A DNA stretch of 11,359 nt from Verrucomicrobiales bacterium (GCA_002705125.1 PAHQ01000105.1:1-11359), one strand, 5' to 3'. Counted from the first letter of the stretch, positions 1 to 7,121 are shown. Translations and numbers: made by a program. The notes: generated by a model from the sequence alone, not told the origin.

Positions 1-1680
1 AAGCACACGGTATACATCTTTCATTACCCCACTAATTAATAATTCACTGCCATTACTACGAAGAAATGTTACCAGTTCCTCAAGAGCAATGACACTCGTT
101 GCATCGAGGTGCCTAGCATTCTTCATCCGAAGAATAATAACCTTAAGGTTAGGATCACTGGCTGTTGATTGTATTTGATTACGGAACAGTTCTGCCGCCC
201 CAAAGAAAAGCTCTCCTTCCACGTGAACGATAGAAATTGCAGGGGAAGTTCTTAACTCCCCCTCCTTGAGTTCATTCAATTGCCCCGATTGTCCCATATC
301 GTATTCAACTAATTCCGGTCGCGCAGCCTTTCTCAAAAATAAAACTACTGCCGTAGCCGCTCCAATAAAAATCGCAACGTGTAAAGGCATTATCAGAGCT
401 GATCCAAATGTAACGAAAAGAGTCACAGCATCCGACCGCGTTGCCGATATACATACGAAAATCTGCTTCCAATTAAATAACGTTAGAGCGACAGCTATAA
501 CTAGAGCTGAAAGCGCAGTCTTGGGAATATATTCTATGAAATAATAAGTGGCGAGCAGCCAAATCCCTATCCCACAAAAGATTCCTGAAAATACGCTAGA
601 AAGCTTGCTAACGGCTCCACTCGATAAGTTTAAAGCTGACCGAGTTAAAGATCCAGAGGCTGGCATACCACTCAAAAAAGCACATCCAATATTTGCTACC
701 CCTGATCCAAAGATATCCCTGTTAAGTCTAGGCCGGTCTCCTGTGCGAGATGCAATTGATTTGGTAACCACTGAAATTTCAAGCGTCACTAAAAAAGCTA
801 ACCCCAATGCAACACCTGAAAGCTCAGAGATTTTGTTAATCAAATCAGAAGGATCAAGAAAAACACTAAGGTCCGGGAGAAAAGACCCCCCACTCTGCTT
901 TTCTTTGAATGTCTCAATCAAAAAAGAATCAGGCAAAAAAGAATTAATTATTGATGCTAGAAGAAGACTTAAGGCAAATGTAGGTAAGACCTTCATTATT
1001 TTTCGCATCAAAAAATAAAAAAGAACTGTGCCTATCCCTAGAATCATTGATGAAACATTTAATTCACCAAGTTTACCGATTAAGCCAAATAAAATTGTAA
1101 AAAATGATCTCGCCTCTTTCTCAGCCTCAACACCCAGAACATGGCTTAGCTGATTAACAATAATTAGGAGAGCGGCTCCAGCAATATAACCTGTAATAAC
1201 TGATCGGCTCACGTACTGAACTAACTCAGCGACCTTAAAAAATGAGCTCAGCAGCAGTATAAATGCAACCATCAGCACAAGAAGCGGCATTAAAGAAATA
1301 GCATTAGATGAATCAGGATAAATTAAAAAGTAACTAAATATCATGAATGCAGTCGCATTAGTGGGACCAAGAATAGGGTGCCTAGATCCTGAAAAAATTG
1401 GCGCTATCACAGCAGCTGCAATTGAGCAAGTAATGCCGTAATGGATGGGAAGACCCGCAACTAAAGCATAGGCCATTCCTTGGGGAAAAGCTAAGAGTGC
1501 TACATTGATTCCCGAACGGGCATCCTTGAGTAAACTATTTCTCCTAGAGCCATCAAGCTTTGTACTAATGTTACTTAATTCGTCAGATGATGACACCCTA
1601 CTCAACAAATAAACGAGACTGCGAAGAACTTTTCCGGTCCTTCTGAAAATGGATTTTCTTGGGGTTTTTTTAGTGCGCAT
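1..1680 (-). CDS. SulP family anion permease with C-terminal STAS domain (3' end outside window)
   Basis: Inner-membrane SLC26/SulP transporter, likely moving sulfate, bicarbonate or another small anion. I translated 560 residues with no stop; the C-terminus lies beyond position 1. Residues 1-55 are a basic cytoplasmic leader. The SulP signature FPQGMAYALVAGLP is at 65-78 and GPTNATAFM at 105-113, followed by many hydrophobic segments to about 450. The late motif region DRPRLNRDIFGSGVAN...GMPASGSLTRSALN spans 315-351. A STAS domain starts near 480 and contains VIILRMKN...LDATSVIALEEL (514-535). The ATG start is the first possible one, because an in-frame TAG lies seven codons upstream; no Shine-Dalgarno is seen. 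It lies 62 bases behind rppH on the same strand with no convincing terminator between, so cotranscription is possible. Family assignment is secure. Substrate cannot be read from sequence, and no carbonic anhydrase gene is visible nearby. Confidence 0.95.
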   Translation of the reverse strand, partial: MRTKKTPRKSIFRRTGKVLRSLVYLLSRVSSSDELSNISTKLDGSRRNSLLKDARSGINVALLAFPQGMAYALVAGLPIHYGITCSIAAAVIAPIFSGSRHPILGPTNATAFMIFSYFLIYPDSSNAISLMPLLVLMVAFILLLSSFFKVAELVQYVSRSVITGYIAGAALLIIVNQLSHVLGVEAEKEARSFFTILFGLIGKLGELNVSSMILGIGTVLFYFLMRKIMKVLPTFALSLLLASIINSFLPDSFLIETFKEKQSGGSFLPDLSVFLDPSDLINKISELSGVALGLAFLVTLEISVVTKSIASRTGDRPRLNRDIFGSGVANIGCAFLSGMPASGSLTRSALNLSSGAVSKLSSVFSGIFCGIGIWLLATYYFIEYIPKTALSALVIAVALTLFNWKQIFVCISATRSDAVTLFVTFGSALIMPLHVAIFIGAATAVVLFLRKAARPELVEYDMGQSGQLNELKEGELRTSPAISIVHVEGELFFGAAELFRNQIQSTASDPNLKVIILRMKNARHLDATSVIALEELVTFLRSNGSELLISGVMKDVYRVL

Positions 1681-1742
1681 ATTTTGAACGGCGCGACTCT
1701 AATATCTTTTCGCCTTCCCAAGACCGCAAGGCAATTTTGAAA

Positions 1743-2237
1743 CTAAGTTATATCCAAGTCATAAAAATCGAGAAATACCTCAATATAAACTCTCCTTTTA
1801 AAATCAGGCACCCATTTCAAATTGAATTTTTCTGGAAGAATCCAGGAAAAGTTTGAGAATTCAGGCTTTTTCGTACTCAAATCAATATTCTTATTCTTAC
1901 CATTAAACCTACACCTAAAATAAGTCTGCTCCTGACCGAGATAATACTTAGATTTAGAATGCCTCTGATCAAATTTGTAACGATAACCTTCTCTGTAATC
2001 GATAACCTTATAATACTTACGATGAAGTCCAATCTCTTCTTTAACTTCGCGATAAAGCGCATCAATTGGATTCTCTCCTTCATCAACTCCCCCTTGAGGG
2101 AACTGCCATGCATCCTCACAATCTAATCTCTCGCATATTAGGATTTTTCTATCTTTTCTCTCAAGTATTAAAGCTGCGTTCTGCCTATATCCTTTTTTGG
2201 ATTCTTGCTTTTGGGAAATTTTAGATGAATTTGACAC
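1743..2237 (-). CDS. rppH: RppH-type Nudix hydrolase (RNA pyrophosphohydrolase)
   Basis: Cytoplasmic Nudix enzyme of the RppH/Ap4A-hydrolase group. Known members remove pyrophosphate from 5'-triphosphate mRNA, which starts 5'-end-dependent decay, or hydrolyse dinucleoside polyphosphates. The 164-residue length fits. YRQNAALIL (18-26) corresponds to the usual YRxNVGIIL start of the domain, WQFPQGGVDEGE (44-55) is the group signature, and the complete Nudix box GX5EX7REUXEEXGU runs from G49 to L71 with RE..EE at 63-68. The aromatic/basic second half (KYYLGQEQTYF) also fits RppH. The start is GTG: a TAA stop directly precedes it, and no other start codon lies ahead of the Nudix domain. No Shine-Dalgarno is visible. 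It is divergent from the small membrane protein gene with a 43-base gap and is followed by sulP. RppH is preferred over a generic Nudix call because of the WQFPQGG motif. Confidence 0.9.
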   Translation of the reverse strand: MSNSSKISQKQESKKGYRQNAALILERKDRKILICERLDCEDAWQFPQGGVDEGENPIDALYREVKEEIGLHRKYYKVIDYREGYRYKFDQRHSKSKYYLGQEQTYFRCRFNGKNKNIDLSTKKPEFSNFSWILPEKFNLKWVPDFKRRVYIEVFLDFYDLDIT

Positions 2238-2259
2238 TTATAACGAACAAGAGAATTAT
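2231..2259 (+). promoter_or_regulatory. Candidate sigma70 promoter for the 2281 gene
   Basis: A perfect TTGACA (2231-2236), a 17-base spacer and AATTAT (2254-2259, 4 of 6 matches to TATAAT) would start RNA near 2266, about 15 bases before the GTG at 2281. The -35 box overlaps the first codons of the divergent rppH gene, so the two transcripts would interfere. The match to consensus is visible; activity is inferred. Confidence 0.4.
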
Positions 2260-2280
2260 CAGTAACCCACAATAAATCAA

Positions 2281-2805
2281 GTGCACAGATTAACACTATT
2301 GAAATTTTCTGGGTTATTATTGCTCATTCTTTTTTTCTTTATTTTTCAAAGTGTTCGGTGGAGTGGAGAGAATGGGGCAATCAAAGCACATAATAAGTTC
2401 ATTGATTACTTTTCCGAAAGACGCCTCGGAAAGTGCAGTAATATGATATCAGAATTGTATTCAGACCAATGGAAATTTAATGATGAGGAGATCTCATTGG
2501 CTTTGAGAGACCTTGCCAAATATTTCTTCCTATCATTTGAAGTGAATTGGGAAGACTATTCAATTAGGCATTCAGAAGATTCTTATTTAATAACAGGAAC
2601 TCTAAAAATTGAAGGGGCAGGAAACCAAGCCACTGATTTCATAATGAAAGAAATGAGGAAATATCAACACCTTCCCTTTACCTTTCATTGGTCTAAAACT
2701 GGCATGACTCCATGGGCATGGCAAATTACTAAAATAGAGCACCCCACTTTATCTGTTCCTAATGGGTACATACCTGGTAAAACTCTCAATTCACTAAGAT
2801 GGTAG
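2281..2805 (+). CDS. Uncharacterised membrane-anchored protein, possible NTF2-like periplasmic domain
   Basis: I do not recognise this 174-residue protein. It has a short basic start (MHRLTLLK) and one strongly hydrophobic segment at about 8-24 (SGLLLLILFFFIFQ), with no clear signal-peptidase site. It is therefore probably an inner-membrane anchor with the rest outside the cytoplasm. The soluble part begins with a helix (AIKAHNKFIDYFSERRLGK, about 33-51). A second helical stretch follows, then alternating strand-like segments (SYLITGTLKIEG; FTFHWSKTG; WAWQITKIEHP). This helix-then-twisted-sheet order resembles NTF2/SnoaL-like domains, but that is only inference. The GTG at 2281 is the first usable start after an in-frame TAA at 2263; there is no Shine-Dalgarno. 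It is divergent from rppH and 58 bases ahead of another envelope protein gene that has its own promoter. Confidence 0.75.
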   Translation: MHRLTLLKFSGLLLLILFFFIFQSVRWSGENGAIKAHNKFIDYFSERRLGKCSNMISELYSDQWKFNDEEISLALRDLAKYFFLSFEVNWEDYSIRHSEDSYLITGTLKIEGAGNQATDFIMKEMRKYQHLPFTFHWSKTGMTPWAWQITKIEHPTLSVPNGYIPGKTLNSLRW

Positions 2806-2807
2806 CT

Positions 2808-2836
2808 TTGACAATTCAATCAGCTAGAGACATAAT
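2808..2836 (+). promoter_or_regulatory. Near-consensus sigma70 promoter for the 2864 gene
   Basis: TTGACA (2808-2813, 6 of 6), a 17-base spacer and CATAAT (2831-2836, 5 of 6) predict transcription starting near 2843, about 20 bases before the ATG at 2864. The -35 box starts two bases after the stop codon of the preceding gene. This is the best promoter match I found in the window and suggests that the secreted protein is expressed independently and fairly strongly. Confidence 0.65.
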
Positions 2837-2863
2837 TAAATCACTAATAAAAAAGCCAAAGCT

Positions 2864-3391
2864 ATGAACAAACTTTTTACATGCATACTCGTCTTTCTAA
2901 CTCTGTGCGCTACTATATTTTCACAAGACAACAATCCTCAAAGCAACTCAACATCTGACTCAATTCCATCAAAATTTTGGAAGGCCTCTTTACCTGGCGG
3001 TGAGTACATGGTCGCTCTAAGTAGCATTTCTTCAGTTGCAAAGCACACCTACGTCGTTGATGGCACAGCGAGAGTTTATGAGGTGACTGTAGCAGACAAA
3101 AGCTCTGCAATCGCAAGGTTCTATTATATCGAGCCCGTCACAGACAGCTCCCCACTCAATGCAGGGCAAGTTGTCTTAGACCGACTTAAAAACACTTCAA
3201 AGGAAGTAACTGAAAGGGTAGGTGCTGGAGATGTATGGGACCAAGTAATAAAGAATTACCCCACCTCAACTCATGCAAAAACAATCGAATTTAGACTAAC
3301 GGTCAAATCAAACATTGATTCGGCATATGAAAGTGTTGCAAGAGCATGGGAAAAAGGTAGAGGTGAAAACTTCAAAGTCGTTTCTAAATAA
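2864..3391 (+). CDS. Uncharacterised secreted protein with signal peptide
   Basis: I do not recognise this 175-residue protein. Residues 1-20 form a typical Sec signal peptide (MNKLFTCILVFLTLCATIFS) with probable cleavage before QDNN. Cysteine 15 is preceded by LTL, which is not a lipobox, so it should be soluble and periplasmic or secreted rather than a lipoprotein. A low-complexity Asn/Ser/Asp-rich linker (21-35) follows. Next comes a core with strand-like stretches (GEYMVALSSISSVAKHTYVV; RVYEVTVAD; AIARFYYIEPV), and then a more helical C-terminal half ending in a basic tail. There are no other cysteines and no catalytic motif that I can name. The ATG lacks a Shine-Dalgarno but sits about 20 bases below a near-consensus promoter. 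It converges on aat with a 27-base gap. Confidence 0.8.
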   Translation: MNKLFTCILVFLTLCATIFSQDNNPQSNSTSDSIPSKFWKASLPGGEYMVALSSISSVAKHTYVVDGTARVYEVTVADKSSAIARFYYIEPVTDSSPLNAGQVVLDRLKNTSKEVTERVGAGDVWDQVIKNYPTSTHAKTIEFRLTVKSNIDSAYESVARAWEKGRGENFKVVSK

Positions 3392-3407
3392 CTTTTGCAT
3401 TATTGCG

Positions 3408-3450
3408 AGGCGATCACCTCAAATAAAACTAACCTCAAGCCTGATCGCTT
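3408..3450 (+). terminator. Possible rho-independent terminator between 2864 gene and aat
   Basis: GCGATCA (3410-3416) can pair with TGATCGC (3442-3448), with A-T and G-U extension to 3408/3450. The stem is followed on the plus strand by TTTATTCAATTTTTTT. It starts 16 bases after the stop of the secreted-protein gene, and its distal arm lies inside the end of aat. The 25-base loop is long, so this is a weak prediction. Confidence 0.3.
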
Positions 3451-3994
3451 TATTCAATTTTTTTATATAATCACTCTTAGGAATATCAACTGCTCCAAAT
3501 TTTCTCAAGTGAGGAGTCGTCCATTGTGTATCCAAAAGAATGAATTTCCTTCTATTTAAATGCTCGACTAATGCAACCAAAGCAACCTTTGAAGCATCTG
3601 ATTTTCTTGAAAACATAGATTCTCCAAAAAAAGCTCCACCGATAGCTACTCCATATAACCCACCTGCCAACTCACCTTCATACCAAGCCTCTACCGAGTG
3701 AGCATACCCATTAGCACTGAGAGAAATATAACTTTCCCTAACTGTTTCATCTATCCAGGTCTCATCCCTCTCAGCACAACCATCAATGACTTCACTAAAT
3801 GAAGAATTAATTCGAATCTCAAACTTCTTCGAAGCAACGACTCTCTTTAAACTTTTGGTTTGATGAAATGATTCAAGCGGAATAACTCCCCTGGGGTCAG
3901 GACTAAACCACCCAATCTCACCTTGTTCCATCGCCATCGGAAAAATTCCTATCCGATAGGCTTGCAATAAAAACTCTGGATTAATTGAGGACAA
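3419..3994 (-). CDS. aat: Leucyl/phenylalanyl-tRNA--protein transferase
   Basis: Cytoplasmic enzyme that transfers Leu or Phe from aminoacyl-tRNA to the N-terminal Arg or Lys of proteins, marking them for ClpS/ClpAP degradation in the bacterial N-end rule. Family motifs run along the whole 191 residues: AYRIGIFPM (12-20), WFSPDPRGVIPL (29-40), HSVEAW (99-104), GGAFFGESMFS (119-129), DASK (133-136), LLDTQ (153-157), then HLRKFGA and IPKSDY. By position, the family's catalytic Glu and Asp correspond to E125 and D155. It is shorter than the roughly 234-residue E. coli protein, as in the compact form of the family, and no core block is missing. The start is TTG at 3994: an in-frame TAA lies five codons upstream and no ATG precedes the first motif. 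No Shine-Dalgarno is seen. It is divergent from hslO with a 103-base gap. Confidence 0.95.
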   Translation of the reverse strand: MSSINPEFLLQAYRIGIFPMAMEQGEIGWFSPDPRGVIPLESFHQTKSLKRVVASKKFEIRINSSFSEVIDGCAERDETWIDETVRESYISLSANGYAHSVEAWYEGELAGGLYGVAIGGAFFGESMFSRKSDASKVALVALVEHLNRRKFILLDTQWTTPHLRKFGAVDIPKSDYIKKLNKAIRLEVSFI

Positions 3995-4097
3995 AGTAGA
4001 ATTTTACTTAAAAAAATACATTTTGCGAATGAATCAGTAAAAGTAATATATAGAAAATGCAATTCTTAGAAAAGGAACGAATATAAAATCAATCAAG

Positions 4098-4886
4098 ATG
4101 ACTGAGAAAATATCACCAGACGATAGCATGATTGAAGTCAGGTGCTACTTTGTACGACACAAGAACGCCTTAGTTGTCCGTGCTGACTTCTCTCAACTCT
4201 ATATGGACCACTATCTTCATCTTCTGGAAAACCAAATCAAAATAGAGCCGGAAAACGACCAAAAACTAAAAGATGCGCTTGCAGGCTGTGCTCTTCACTT
4301 GTCTTCAAGGCCATGGGATGAGGTGAGTGCATGGACAATACATTTTTCAAAGCCTCTAGTTAACATTTTTGTCACTGGAAATAGTATTGATAAAAACTTA
4401 ATAGGCAGAGTGTTCACTAAGGACATTAAAGACGACAAAAAAAACCTTTTTATCGCCCAAGTGAATAATTTCCCAAAAGAGCCAAGAAGGAGCGTCATTG
4501 AATTCAATATCAAAGATTCAATATTTAAAATAATTGAAGAATATTACCAACAAAGCGAACAAAGGTTAGCTCGATTTTTTAGTTATTCAGAAGAAGAATT
4601 CGTTTTTATATCAGCCCAACCTGATTGTGATGAGGATTGGCTTAAGTCATTAACAGACGAACAGATAAAAAAACTTGATCAAGATGAGGAACTAAGTCTC
4701 CTAGAAAAAAGATATTATCGCTACCATTGTGGATGCTCCAAAGAAAGATTTCTCCGCGCTTTGATAAATACTGACAAAGAAGAAATCTTTGGAAATAGAA
4801 AGACTATAAGCATTGAATGCCCAAGGTGCGCCCAAAAAATACCTCTCAATGTTGAAGATTTTGAGCAAATGAAAAACTCAGATTAG
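4098..4886 (+). CDS. hslO: Hsp33 family redox-regulated chaperone
   Basis: Cytoplasmic holdase chaperone that is inactive when its four C-terminal cysteines bind zinc and active after they are oxidised under oxidative and heat stress. The C-terminus has the defining redox switch: CGC (C211, C213) within HCGCSKERFLRAL, then CPRC (C241, C244), with 27 residues between the pairs, which matches CXCX(27-32)CXXC. The family's YYxQSEQ helix is present at 149-155. The N-terminal substrate-binding domain (about 15-145) is diverged but has the expected strands, including ALVVRADFSQLY. At 262 residues it is shorter than the usual 290 or so, and the Gly-Gly/Leu-Gln segment typical after the YYxQSEQ helix is not obvious. 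ATG 4098 is used; an AAGGA lies about 19 bases upstream, too far for a normal ribosome site. The stop codon overlaps that of the convergent symporter gene. Confidence 0.9.
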   Translation: MTEKISPDDSMIEVRCYFVRHKNALVVRADFSQLYMDHYLHLLENQIKIEPENDQKLKDALAGCALHLSSRPWDEVSAWTIHFSKPLVNIFVTGNSIDKNLIGRVFTKDIKDDKKNLFIAQVNNFPKEPRRSVIEFNIKDSIFKIIEEYYQQSEQRLARFFSYSEEEFVFISAQPDCDEDWLKSLTDEQIKKLDQDEELSLLEKRYYRYHCGCSKERFLRALINTDKEEIFGNRKTISIECPRCAQKIPLNVEDFEQMKNSD

Positions 4887-6649
4887 ACCTCATCTAGCTT
4901 AGGCAGCCTAATATCATCAACTAATTCCTGTACTTCTTTTGGAGGGTCGCTTGTCATCTTAGAGACTATAAAAGCGACAATAAAATTCACTAACGCACCA
5001 ACCGCACCAAATGCTTTTGGCTCAATACCAAAGAACCAGTTTTCCTCCATTCCACCCATGTAAGAAGTACTAGCAATGAACATTATACCTTTGTGCTGAA
5101 AAACATAAAAGAGAGTCACTCCTATACCAGCAATCATTCCAGCAATAGCACCTTCACGATTCATTTTTTTCATGAATATACCCATTATTAAAACCGGAAA
5201 GATTGATGATGCGGCTAACCCAAACGCCATTGCTACCGTACCCGCAGCAAAGTCGGGAGGGTATATTCCAAAAAAACCTGCAACTGCAATAGCACCGATC
5301 ATTGAAATTCGACCTGCTCTGAGCTCCTTCTTTTCACTAATTTCAGGCATTAGGATACCTTTTAATAGATCATGGGAGACTGAAGATGAAATAGCTAAAA
5401 GAAGACCCGCTGCAGTTGATAATGCCGCCGCCAATCCCCCAGCAACGACTAGTGCAATCACCCATCCTGGTAAATTAGCAATCTCTGGATTAGCTAGCAC
5501 CATAATATCATTATCGATCTTTACCATCTCATTACCTTTCCACCCATAACCTGAAGCAATCTCAGAAAATTCTTTATTAGAATCGTTATAGTATTGTATA
5601 CGCCCGTCTCCATTCTTATCTTCATGTTTCAAAAGACCCGTTTTTTCCCAGTTCTTAAACCATTCAGGTCTATTAGCATATTCAATGTTCCCCTCAACTT
5701 TTCCAACGGCTCCAACTTGTATCGTTTTAGTGAAATTCAACCTAGCCATAGCAGCCACCGCTGGTGCCGTCGTGTAGAGTATTGCAATAAAGACTAACGC
5801 CCACCCAGCAGAGAGACGAGCATCACTTACTTTCTTAACTGTGAAAAACCTAATAATAACATGAGGTAGTCCGGCCGTACCAATCATTAGAGAAAGAGTG
5901 AAGGCAAACATGTTCAATTTACTGCCCATTACACTATTCGTATACTGGCCAAATCCAAGGTCAGTTATTACAGTATCCAATTTTTGCAACAATGGAGCAC
6001 CGTCTGAAACATTACCAAGAAGACCTAGCTGAGGAATTGGATTACCTGTTAGTTCCAGAGAAATAAATATTGCTGGAACTGTAAACGCAAAGATAAGGAC
6101 AACATACTGAGCAATCTGAGTATATGTAATCCCCTTCATCCCACCAAGTACGGCATAAAAGAAGACAATACCCATTCCAATGAAAAGCCCTGTCTCATAT
6201 TCCGTCTCAAGGAATCTTGAAAAAGCGACACCCACACCCTTCATCTGACCGATAACATAAGTAACAGAAACGATGATGAGGCACAGAACAGCGACTAGTC
6301 TCGCCGTTTTTGAGTAAAATCTCTCACCTATGAATTCAGGAACTGTAAACTTACCGTACTTCCGAAGATAAGGAGCCACTAAAAAAGCCAATAACACATA
6401 ACCACCAGTCCAGCCCATCAGAAAAACTGATCCCCCGTAACCTTTGAAAGCAATAATTCCAGCCATAGAAAGAAAAGAAGCTGCACTCATCCAATCAGCA
6501 GCAGTAGCCATCCCGTTTGAAATGGGACTGATATTTCCACCAGCTACATAAAATTCCTTAGTAGACTTAGCTCTACTCCAAATAGCAATGCCTATGTAAA
6601 GAGCAAAAGTAAATCCGACAATAAGATATGTCCAAGTTTTAACATCCAT
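4883..6649 (-). CDS. Sodium:solute symporter large subunit, VC_2705/ActP-like SSS family
   Basis: Inner-membrane secondary transporter of the sodium:solute symporter superfamily, in the subfamily encoded with a small DUF4212 partner. Relatives include acetate permease ActP, so a small monocarboxylate is a reasonable but unproven substrate. The 588 residues contain about 13 hydrophobic segments. Visible motifs are EFYVAGGNISPISNGMATAADWMSA (32-56), YGKFTVPEFIGERFY (98-112), a TYVIGQMKGVGVAF segment (130-143), FYAVLGGMKGITYTQIAQ (164-181), GTAGLPHVIIRFFTV (257-271) and GGLAAALSTAAGLLLAISSSVSHD (404-427). A hydrophilic insert at about 303-390, typical of the subfamily, carries an EF-hand-like loop (DKNGDGRIQYYN, 344-355). 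The ATG has a strong GGAGAGGAG Shine-Dalgarno inside the last codons of the upstream gene, 5 bases away, so translation is coupled. The stop overlaps that of hslO. Confidence 0.93.
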   Translation of the reverse strand: MDVKTWTYLIVGFTFALYIGIAIWSRAKSTKEFYVAGGNISPISNGMATAADWMSAASFLSMAGIIAFKGYGGSVFLMGWTGGYVLLAFLVAPYLRKYGKFTVPEFIGERFYSKTARLVAVLCLIIVSVTYVIGQMKGVGVAFSRFLETEYETGLFIGMGIVFFYAVLGGMKGITYTQIAQYVVLIFAFTVPAIFISLELTGNPIPQLGLLGNVSDGAPLLQKLDTVITDLGFGQYTNSVMGSKLNMFAFTLSLMIGTAGLPHVIIRFFTVKKVSDARLSAGWALVFIAILYTTAPAVAAMARLNFTKTIQVGAVGKVEGNIEYANRPEWFKNWEKTGLLKHEDKNGDGRIQYYNDSNKEFSEIASGYGWKGNEMVKIDNDIMVLANPEIANLPGWVIALVVAGGLAAALSTAAGLLLAISSSVSHDLLKGILMPEISEKKELRAGRISMIGAIAVAGFFGIYPPDFAAGTVAMAFGLAASSIFPVLIMGIFMKKMNREGAIAGMIAGIGVTLFYVFQHKGIMFIASTSYMGGMEENWFFGIEPKAFGAVGALVNFIVAFIVSKMTSDPPKEVQELVDDIRLPKLDEV

Positions 6650-6654
6650 TGTGA

Positions 6655-6999
6655 TTACTCCTCTCCTTGATCTTGAATTTTGTTACCATTCATATTTCGA
6701 CCGGCGTATTCACTTTCAAGTTTATTCATGAGGCGAACATAGACAAAAATAAGAGCTACAAAAACATATATGGATCCCTGCTGAGCCATCCAAAATCCAA
6801 ATCCAGAACCTCCAATTTGAATCTTATTCATTTGTTCAACGAACAAAATCGCACATCCATAAGAAACAAAAAACCACACTGCCAAAAGGCTTAAGACACA
6901 TGTGATGTTCTTTCTCCAGTACTCCTCCTTGGTCATTGCTGGTTTATCAGAATTTAAAGAATTACTCTGATCTGTTATTTCAATTTCCTGTTCACTCAT
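6655..6999 (-). CDS. DUF4212 sodium/substrate symporter small subunit
   Basis: Small membrane protein (114 residues) of the DUF4212 family, found next to VC_2705-type symporters and thought to be their small subunit. Residues 1-25 are a hydrophilic, acidic leader. The family core follows: EYWRKNI (26-32), a first membrane segment containing LAVWFFVSYGCAILF, the motif QIGGSGFGFWMAQQGSIYVFV (81-101 approximately) spanning the loop and second membrane segment, then IFVYVRLMNKLESEY. The last codons (QGEE plus stop) double as the ribosome-binding site of the large subunit gene 5 bases downstream, so the two are made as a pair. ATG 6999 has no Shine-Dalgarno of its own. An exact TATAAT on this strand lies about 70 bases upstream, in the divergent control region. 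Confidence 0.92.
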   Translation of the reverse strand: MSEQEIEITDQSNSLNSDKPAMTKEEYWRKNITCVLSLLAVWFFVSYGCAILFVEQMNKIQIGGSGFGFWMAQQGSIYVFVALIFVYVRLMNKLESEYAGRNMNGNKIQDQGEE

Positions 7000-7045
7000 G
7001 GGGCTAAAATAAATTTTTGGAAGAAATTAACTAAATAAAATATAC

Positions 7046-7074
7046 TTGGGGCAAAGAGAACTTAATCCTATTAT
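7046..7074 (+). promoter_or_regulatory. Candidate promoter for the acyl-synthetase operon
   Basis: TTGGGG (7046-7051, weak -35), a 17-base spacer and TATTAT (7069-7074, 5 of 6) on the plus strand would start RNA near 7081, directly ahead of the inverted repeat. It overlaps the minus-strand TATAAT, so the two divergent promoters would compete for the same DNA. Confidence 0.35.
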
Positions 7075-7075
7075 A
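7070..7075 (-). promoter_or_regulatory. Candidate -10 box for the symporter operon
   Basis: Read on the minus strand this is an exact TATAAT. Transcription would begin near 7063, giving a leader of about 60 bases before the small-subunit ATG at 6999. No good -35 hexamer lies 16-18 bases further upstream; that position falls inside the inverted repeat at 7083-7113. This would suit an activator-dependent promoter, but that is inference. Confidence 0.4.
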
Positions 7076-7082
7076 GTATTTT

Positions 7083-7113
7083 GTTCAATGAAATGATTCA
7101 TAAATCATTGAAC
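7083..7113. promoter_or_regulatory. Nested inverted repeat, candidate operator or leader hairpin
   Basis: Perfect 9-base arms GTTCAATGA (7083-7091) and TCATTGAAC (7105-7113) enclose a 13-base spacer. A second overlapping inverted repeat, ATGATT (7093-7098) and AATCAT (7103-7108), lies inside. The element sits downstream of the plus-strand -10 box, upstream of the minus-strand one, and two bases ahead of the AGAGGA at 7115-7120. It could be a dimeric repressor/activator site controlling both directions. Transcribed rightward, it would form a hairpin close to the start region of the acyl-synthetase gene. The symmetry is visible; the role is inferred. Confidence 0.5.
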
Positions 7114-7121
7114 TAGAGGAT

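Noticed and set aside
266..1018. Two plus-strand open frames opposite the transporter
   Set aside because: The minus strand reads as one uninterrupted SulP protein with all family motifs. The plus-strand translations are Lys/Ser/Thr/Pro-rich shadows without recognisable domains.
1712..1732. Hairpin GCCTT...AAGGC between rppH and sulP as a terminator
   Set aside because: The stem is only five base pairs with an 11-base loop, and no U-run follows on either strand in a suitable position.
4023..4052. Promoter for hslO (TTGCGA ... ATATAT/TATATA)
   Set aside because: Both boxes are weak and the region is so AT-rich that such matches are expected by chance. A promoter probably exists here but cannot be placed.
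5172..5797. Plus-strand open frames opposite the sodium symporter
   Set aside because: They mirror the hydrophobic codons of the conserved transporter and show no domain, start signal or plausible product.
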